Source of the DNA: Ascarosepion bandense
Taxonomy: Eukaryota > Mollusca > Cephalopoda > Sepiida > Sepiidae
Length of the DNA stretch: 64,000 nucleotides
Direction: 5' to 3'
Assembly: GCA_037127315.1 (NCBI GenBank)
Contig: JBBBDQ010000915.1
Span: 399,501 to 463,500, forward strand
Shown piece by piece: positions 55,601 to 64,000 of this stretch. How positions within the stretch are numbered: position 1 is the first letter of the stretch; the number at the start of each line of letters is the position of its first letter. The notes under the pieces are model-generated. The model saw nothing but the letters and a program-made list of their open reading frames with translations. It was not told where the DNA came from and did no database searches. The position numbers and the translations under genes were made by a program.

Positions 55601-56984
55601 AATTTAAAATATGATAAAAGATATAAAAGATTATGTGCAAGAAGGTATAAGTGATTACATAGGAAAGAAAGATATAAATGATGTAAAACATGTTAGATAA
55701 AATACATAAAAATTTAAAATATGATAAAAGATATAAAAGATTATGTGCAAGAAGATATAAGTGATTACATAGGAAAGAAAGATATAAATGATGTAAAACA
55801 TGTAAGATAAGATACATAAAGATTTAAAATATGATAAAAGATATAAAAGATTATGTGCGAGAAGATATAAGTGATTACATAGGAAAGAAAGATATAAATG
55901 ATGTAAAACATGTAAGATAAGATACATAAAGATTTAAAATATGATAAAAGTTATAAAAGATTATGTGCAAGAAGATATAAGTGATTACATAGGAAAGAAA
56001 GATATAAATGATGTAAAACATGTAAGATAAGATACATAAACTTTTAAAATAAGATAAAAGATATAAATATTATGTGCGAGAAGATATAAGTGATTACATA
56101 GGAAAGAAAGATATAAATGATGTAAAACATGTAAGATAAGATACATAAACTTTTAAAATAAGATAAAAGATATAAATATTATGAGCGAGAAGATATAAGT
56201 GATTACATAGGAAAGAAAGATATAAATGATGTAAAACATGTAAGATAAGATACATAAACTTTTAAAATAAGATAAAAGATATAAATATTATGTGCGAGAA
56301 GATATAAGTGATTACATAGGAAAGAAAGATATAAATGATGTAAAACATGTAAGATAAGATACATAAAGATTTAAAATATGATAAAAGATATAAAAGATTA
56401 TGTGCAAGAAGATATAAGTGATTACATAGGAAAGAAAGATATAAATGATGTAAAACATGTAAGATAAGATACATAAACTTTTAAAATAAGATAAAAGATA
56501 TAAATATTATGAGCGAGAAGATATAAGTGATTACATAGGAAAGAAAGATATAAATGATGTAAAAATGTAAGATGAGATACATAAACTTTTAAAATATGAT
56601 AAAAGATATAAATATTATGAGCGAGAAGATATAAGTGATTACATAGGAAAGAAAGATATAAATGATGTAAAACATGTTAGATAAAATACATAAAAATTTA
56701 AAATATGATAAAAGATATAAAAGATTATGTGCAAGAAGGTATAAGTGATTACATAGGAAAGAAAGATATAAATGATGTAAAACATGTAAGATAAGATACA
56801 TAAAGATTTAAAATATGATAAAAGATATAAAAGATTATGTGCGAGAAGATATAAGTGATTACATAGGAAAGAAAGATTTAAATGATGTAAAACATGTTAG
56901 ATAAAATACATAAAAATTTAAAATATGATAAAAGATATAAAAGATTATGTGCAAGAAGGTATAAGTGATTACATAGGAAAGAAA

Positions 56985-58303
56985 GATATAAATGATTTAA
57001 AATATGTAAGATAAGATACATAAACTTTTAAAATATGATAAAAGATATAAATATTATGAGCGAGAAGATATAAGTGATTACATAGGAAAGAAAGATATAA
57101 ATGATGTAAAACATGTTAGATAAAATACATAAAAATTTAAAATATGATAAAAGATATAAAAGATTATGTGCGAGAAGATATAAGTGATTACATAGGAAAG
57201 AAAGATATAAATGATGTAAAACATGTTAGATAAAATACATAAAGATTTAAAATATGATAAAAGATATAAAAGATTATGTGCGAGAAGATATAAGTGATTA
57301 CATAGGAAAGAAAGATATAAATGATGTAAAACATGTAAGATAAGATACATAAAGATTTAAAATATGATAAAAGATATAAAAGATTATGTGCGAGAAGATA
57401 TAAGTGATTACATAGGAAAGAAAGATATAAATGATATAAAACATGTAAGATAAGATACATAAAGATTTAAAATATGATAAAAGATATAAAAGATTATGTG
57501 CGAGAAGATATAAGTGATTACATAGGAAAGAAAGATATAAATGATGTAAAATATTTTAGATAAAATACATAAAGATTTAAAATATGATAAAAGATATAAA
57601 AGATTATGTGCGAGAAGATATAAGTGATTACATAGGAAAGAAAGATATAAATGATGTAAAACATGTAAGATAAGATACATAAAGATTTAAAATATGATAA
57701 AAGATATAAAAGATTATGTGCGAGAAGATATAAGTGATTACATAGGAAAGAAAGATATAAATGATGTAAAACATGTAAGATAAGATACATAAAGATTTAA
57801 AATATGATAAATGATATAAAAGGTTATGTGCGAGAAGATATAAGTGATTACATAGGAAAGAAAGATATAAATGATATAAAACATGTAAGATAAGATACAT
57901 AAAGATTTAAAATATGATAAAAGATATAAAAGATTATGTGCGAGAAGATATAAGTGATTACATAGGAAAGAAAGATATAAATGATATAAAACATGTAAGA
58001 TAAGATACATAAAGATTTAAAATATGATAAAAGATATAAAAGATTATGTGCGAGAAGATATAAGTGATTACATAGGAAAGAAAGATATAAATGATGTAAA
58101 ACATGTAAGATAAGATACATAAAGATTTAAAATATGATAAAAGATATAAAAGATTATGTGCGAGAAGATATAAGTGATTACATAGGAAAGAAAGATATAA
58201 ATGATGTAAAACATGTTAGATAAAATACATAAAAATTTAAAATATGATAAAAGATATAAAAGATTATGTGCAAGAAGGTATAAGTGATTACATAGGAAAG
58301 AAA
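56985..58303 (+). repeat. 1,319-bp higher-order repeat (pair with 58,304-59,622)
   Basis: A twelve-monomer block. Shared markers at offset 1,319: 'gatttaaaatatgtaag' (56,993/58,312), two successive 'gttagataaaatac' monomers (57,115/58,434 and 57,225/58,544), and a 'gtaaaata.tttagataaa'-type monomer (57,545/58,864). Confidence 0.8.
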
Positions 58304-61300
58304 GATATAAATGATTTAAAATATGTAAGATAAGATACATAAACTTTTAAAATATGATAAAAGATATAAATATTATGAGCGAGAAGATATAAGTGATTAC
58401 ATAGGAAAGAAAGATATAAATGATGTAAAACATGTTAGATAAAATACATAAAAATTTAAAATATGATAAAAGATATAAAAGATTATGTGCGAGAAGATAT
58501 AAGTGATTACATAGGAAAGAAAGATATAAATGATGTAAAACATGTTAGATAAAATACATAAAGATTTAAAATATGATAAAAGATATAAAAGATTATGTGC
58601 GAGAAGATATAAGTGATTACATAGGAAAGAAAGATATAAATGATGTAAAACATGTAAGATAAGATACATAAAGATTTAAAATATGATAAAAGATATAAAA
58701 GATTATGTGCGAGAAGATATAAGTGATTACATAGGAAAGAAAGATATAAATGATATAAAACATGTAAGATAAGATACATAAAGATTTAAAATATGATAAA
58801 AGATATAAAAGATTATGTGCGAGAAGATATAAGTGATTACATAGGAAAGAAAGATATAAATGATGTAAAATATGTTAGATAAAATACATAAAGATTTAAA
58901 ATATGATAAAAGATATAAAAGATTATGTGCGAGAAGATATAAGTGATTACATAGGAAAGAAAGATATAAATGATGTAAAACATGTAAGATAAGATACATA
59001 AAGATTTAAAATATGATAAAAGATATAAAAGATTATGTGCGAGAAGATATAAGTGATTACATAGGAAAGAAAGATATAAATGATATAAAACATGTAAGAT
59101 AAGATACATAAAGATTTAAAATATGATAAAAGATATAAAAGATTATGTGCGAGAAGATATAAGTGATTACATAGGAAAGAAAGATATAAATGATATAAAA
59201 CATGTAAGATAAGATACATAAAGATTTAAAATATGATAAAAGATATAAAAGATTATGTGCGAGAAGATATAAGTGATTACATAGGAAAGAAAGATATAAA
59301 TGATGTAAAACATGTAAGATAAGATACATAAAGATTTAAAATATGATAAAAGATATAAAAGGTTATGTGCGAGAAGATATAAGTGATTACATAGGAAAGA
59401 AAGATATAAATGATATAAAACATGTAAGATAAGATACATAAAGATTTAAAATATGATAAAAGATATAAAAGATTATGTGCGAGAAGATATAAGTGATTAC
59501 ATAGGAAAGAAAGATATAAATGATATAAAACATGTAAGATAAGATACATAAAGATTTAAAATATGATAAAAGATATAAAAGATTATGTGCGAGAAGATAT
59601 AAGTGATTACATAGGAAAGAAAGATATAAATGATGTAAAACATGTAAGATAAGATACATAAAGATTTAAAATATGATAAAAGATATAAAAGATTATGTGC
59701 GAGAAGATATAAGTGATTACATAGGAAAGAAAGATATAAATGATGTAAAACATGTAAGATAAGATACATAAAGATTTAAAATATGATAAAAGATATAAAA
59801 GATTATGTGCGAGAAGATATAAGTGATTACATAGGAAAGAAAGATATAAATGATGTAAAACATGTAAGATAAGATACATAAAGATTTAAAATATGATAAA
59901 AGATATAAAAGATTATGTGCGAGAAGATATAAGTGATTACATAGGAAAGAAAGATATAAATGACATAAACCATGTAAGATAAGATACATAAACTTTTAAA
60001 ATAAGATAAAAGATATAAATATTATGTGCGAGAAGATATAAGTGATTACATAGGAAAGAAAGATATAAATGATGTAAAACATGTAAGATAAGATACATAA
60101 AGATTTAAAATATGATAAAAGATATAAAAGATTATGTGCGAGAAGATATAAGTGATTACATAGGAAAGAAAGATATAAATGTTATAAAACATGTAAGATA
60201 AGATACATAAAGATTTAAAATATGATAAAAGATATAAAAGATTATGTGCGAGAAGATATAAGTGATTACATAGGAAAGAAAGATATAAATGATGTAAAAC
60301 ATGTAAGATAAGATACATAAAGATTTAAAATATGATAAAAGATATAAAAGATTATGTGCAAGAAGATATAAGTGATTACATAGGAAAGAAAGATATAAAT
60401 GATTTAAAATATGTAAGATAAGATACATAAACTTTTAAAATAAGATAAAAGATATAAATATTATGTGCGAGAAGATATAAGTGATTACATAGGAAAGAAA
60501 GATATAAATGATGTAAAACATGTAAGATAAGATACATAAAGATTTAAAATATGATAAAAGATATAAAAGATTATGTGCAAGAAGATATAAGTGATTACAT
60601 AGGAAAGAAAGATATAAATGATGTAAAACATGTAAGATAAGATACATAAACTTTTAAAATAAGATAAAAGATATAAATATTATGAGCGAGAAGATATAAG
60701 TGATTACATAGGAAAGAAAGATATAAATGATGTAAAAATGTAAGATAAGATACATAAACTTTTAAAATAAGATAAAAGATATAAATATTATGAGCGAGAA
60801 GATATAAGTGATTACATAGGAAAGAAAGATATAAATGATGTAAAACATGTAAGATAAGATACATAAAGATTTAAAATATGATAAAAGATATAAAAGATTA
60901 TGTGCGAGAAGATATAAGTGATTACATAGGAAAGAAAGATATAAATGATATAAAACATGTAAGATAAGATACATAAAGATTTAAAATATGATAAAAGATA
61001 TAAAAGATTATGTGCGAGAAGATATAAGTGATTACATAGGAAAGAAAGATATAAATGATATAAAACATGTAAGATAAGATACATAAAGATTTAAAATATG
61101 ATAAAAGATATAAAAGATTATGTGCGAGAAGATATAAGTGATTACATAGGAAAGAAAGATATAAATGATATAAAACATGTAAGATAAGATACATAAAGAT
61201 TTAAAATATGATAAAAGATATAAAAGATTATGTGCGAGAAGATATAAGTGATTACATAGGAAAGAAAGATATAAATGATGTAAAACATGTAAGATAAGAT

Positions 61301-64000
61301 ACATAAAGATTTAAAATATGATAAAAGATATAAAAGATTATGTGCAAGAAGATATAAGTGATTACATAGGAAAGAAAGATATAAATGATGTAAAACATGT
61401 AAGATAAGATACATAAAGATTTAAAATATGATAAAAGTTATAAAAGATTATGTGCAAGAAGATATAAGTGATTACATAGGAAAGAAAGATATAAATGATG
61501 TAAAACATGTAAGATAAGATACATAAACTTTTAAAATAAGATAAAAGATATAAATATTATGAGCGAGAAGATATAAGTGATTACATAGGAAAGAAAGATA
61601 TAAATGATGTAAAACATGTAAGATTAGATACATAAAGATTTAAAATATGATAAAAGATATAAAAGATTATGTGCGAGAAGATATAAGTGATTACATAGGA
61701 AAGAAAGATTTAAATGATGTAAAACATGTAAGATAAGATACATAAAGATTTAAAATATGATAAAAGATATAAATATTATGTGCAAGAAGATATAAGTGAT
61801 TACATAGGAAAGAAAGATATAAATGATGTAAAACATGTAAGATAAGATACATAAAGATTTAAAATATGATAAAAGATATAAAAGATTATGTGCGAGAAGA
61901 TATAAGTGATTACATAGGAAAGAAAGATTTAAATGATGTAAAACATGTAAGATAAGATACATAAAGATTTAAAATATGATAAAAGTTATAAAAGATTATG
62001 TGCAAGAAGATATAAGTGATTACATAGGAAAGAAAGATATAAATGATGTAAAACATGTAAGATAAGATACATAAAGATTTAAAATATGATAAAAGATATA
62101 AAAGATTATGTGCAAGAAGATATAAGTGATTACATAGGAAAGAAAGATATAAATGATGTAAAACATGTAAGATAAGATACATAAACTTTTAAAATAAGAT
62201 AAACGATATATATATTATGAGCGAGAAGATATAAGTGATTACATAGGAAAGAAAGATATAAATGATGTAAAAATGTAAGATAAGATACATAAACTTTTAA
62301 AATAAGATAAAAGATATAAATATTATGAGCGAGAAGATATAAGTGATTACATAGGAAAGAAAGATATAAATGATGTAAAACATGTAAGATAAGATACATA
62401 AAGATTTAAAATATGATAAAAGATATAAAAGATTATGTGCGAGAAGATATAAGTGATTACATAGGAAGGAAAGATATAAATGATATAAAACATGTAAGAT
62501 AAGATTCATAAAGATTTAAAATATGATAAAAGATATAAAAGATTATGTGCGAGAAGATATAAGTGATTACATAGGAAAGAAAGATATAAATGATATAAAA
62601 CATGTAAGATAAGATACATAAAGATTTAAAATATGATAAAAGATATAAAAGATTATGTGCGAGAAGATATAAGTGATTACATAGGAAAGAAAGATATAAA
62701 TGATATAAAACATGTAAGATAAGATACATAAAGATTTAAAATATGATAAAAGATATAAAAGATTATGTGCGAGAAGATATAAGTGATTACATAGGAAAGA
62801 AAGATATAAATGATGTAAAACATGTAAGATAAGATACATAAAGATTTAAAATATGATAAAAGATATAAAAGATTATGTGCGAGAAGATATAAGTGATTAC
62901 ATAGGAAAGAAAGATTTAAATGATGTAAAACATGTAAGATAAGATACATAAAGATTTAAAATATGATAAAAGTTATAAAAGATTATGTGCAAGAAGATAT
63001 AAGTGATTACATAGGAAAGAAAGATATAAATGATGTAAAACATGTAAGATAAGATACATAAACTTTTAAAATAAGATAAAAGATATAAATATTATGAGCG
63101 AGAAGATATAAGTGATTACATAGGAAAGAAAGATATAAATGATGTAAAACATGTAAGATTAGATACATAAAAATTTAAAATATGATAAAAGATATAAAAG
63201 ATTATGTGCAAGAAGATATAAGTGATTACATAGGAAAGAAAGATTTAAATGATGTAAAACATGTAAGATAAGATACATAAAGATTTAAAATATGATAAAA
63301 GTTATAAAAGATTATGTGCAAGAAGATATAAGTGATTACATAGGAAAGAAAGATATAAATGATGTAAAACATGTAAGATAAGATACATAAACTTTTAAAA
63401 TAAGATAAAAGATATAAATATTATGAGCGAGAAGATATAAGTGATTACATAGGAAAGAAAGATATAAATGATGTAAAACATGTAAGATTAGATACATAAA
63501 AATTTAAAATATGATAAAAGATATAAAAGATTATGTGCAAGAAGATATAAGTGATTACATAGGAAAGAAAGATATAAATGATATAAAACATGTAAGATAA
63601 GATACATAAAGATTTAAAATATGATAAAAGATATAAAAGATTATGTGCGAGAAGATATAAGTGATTACATAGGAAAGAAAGATATAAATGATGTAAAACA
63701 TGTAAGATAAGATACATAAACTTTTAAAATAAGATAAAAGATATAAAAGATTATGTGCGAGAAGATATAAGTGATTACATAGGAAAGAAAGATATAAATG
63801 ATATAAAACATGTAAGATAAGATACATAAAGATTTAAAATATGATAAAAGATATAAAAGATTATGTGCGAGAAGATATAATCATTACATAGGAAAGAAAG
63901 ATATAAATGATGTAAAACATGTTAGATAAAATACATAAAAATTTAAAATATGATAAAAGATATAAAAGATTATGTGCAAGAAGATATAAGTGATTACATA

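Larger units (their letters stand above)
47650..64000 (+). repeat. 110-bp satellite array, about 149 copies
   Basis: A tandem array with a 110-bp monomer from 'gataagatacataaagattt' through 'aaaagattatgtgcgagaag', 'ataagtgattacataggaaa' to 'aaatgatgtaaaacatgtaa'. A counted monomer has 58 A, 28 T, 20 G and 4 C, so 71% purine on this strand. Two main forms exist: type A (110 bp, 'gatttaaaatatg...aaaagattatgtg') and type B (109 bp, 'cttttaaaataag...aaatattatgagcg' or 'tgtgcg'). Copies within a type are nearly identical. The array runs off the window end. Function is unknown; a structural or heterochromatic role is possible. Confidence 0.97.

Noticed and set aside
47464..63827. Dozens of minus-strand frames of 70-111 codons starting 'MYLILHVL.HLYLSFLCNH' in the satellite
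   Set aside because: The 110-bp period is not a multiple of three, so frames cycle; each monomer contributes the same stops and starts. The hydrophobic peptide is a by-product of a pyrimidine-rich strand.
47650..64000. CRISPR-like regular array
   Set aside because: The whole 110-bp unit is repeated with no unique spacers, and the surroundings are plainly eukaryotic.

Overview
The window is AT-rich animal DNA with no host protein-coding gene I can support. The mix of non-LTR retrotransposons of two families, tRNA-derived SINEs, a Penelope-like element, Tc1/mariner relics, a Ty3/gypsy relic and very many (TA)n and (CA)n tracts points to a metazoan. My best guess is a mollusc, probably a cephalopod. 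That is an inference from repeat style; nothing in the window proves it.

Layout. Bases 1-46,240 are a graveyard of broken mobile elements in apparently empty AT-rich sequence. Four fragments belong to a CR1/jockey-like LINE (1-336, 5,615-6,395, 11,057-12,630, 28,757-29,376), with a fifth and longest on the minus strand (44,485-46,240). A second, RTE-like LINE family left six fragments (8,200-9,790, 10,060-10,740, 24,520-24,940, 30,585-31,138, 32,600-32,885, 35,525-35,800). Transposase relics lie at 2,870-3,625, 31,450-32,110 and 37,660-38,516, and an internally deleted relative of the last is at 26,970-27,560. A Ty3/gypsy element with two LTRs and a 5-bp target duplication spans 39,195-42,305. 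A Penelope-like GIY-YIG endonuclease fragment lies near 14,400-14,700.

The most interesting small-scale signal is a set of hammerhead-ribozyme-like folds. One at 23,154-23,215 has every core base and three intact stems. One at 4,107-4,154 (minus) has an intact core and an 8-bp stem II. Four tRNA-derived SINE copies carry a hammerhead-like fold just 3' of the tRNA-related head, on the SINE's own strand; the copy at 3,718-3,761 keeps the complete core. Several other element ends carry decayed versions, usually followed 80-200 nt later by a (TA)n tract that looks like the element's 3' tail.

Bases about 47,650-64,000, running off the end of the window, are one satellite array with a 110-bp monomer (roughly 149 copies). 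It is strongly purine-rich on the plus strand and has multi-scale higher-order structure: blocks repeat at 1,975, 1,094 and 1,319 bp. The flank at 47,117-47,535 is a degenerate 19-bp minisatellite whose unit resembles parts of the 110-bp monomer, so it may preserve the ancestral unit. All reading frames in the array are by-products of the repeat.

The elements do not act together as a pathway. The window reads as a pericentromere-like or intergenic repeat landscape. All coordinates of decayed elements are approximate to about 10-50 bases.
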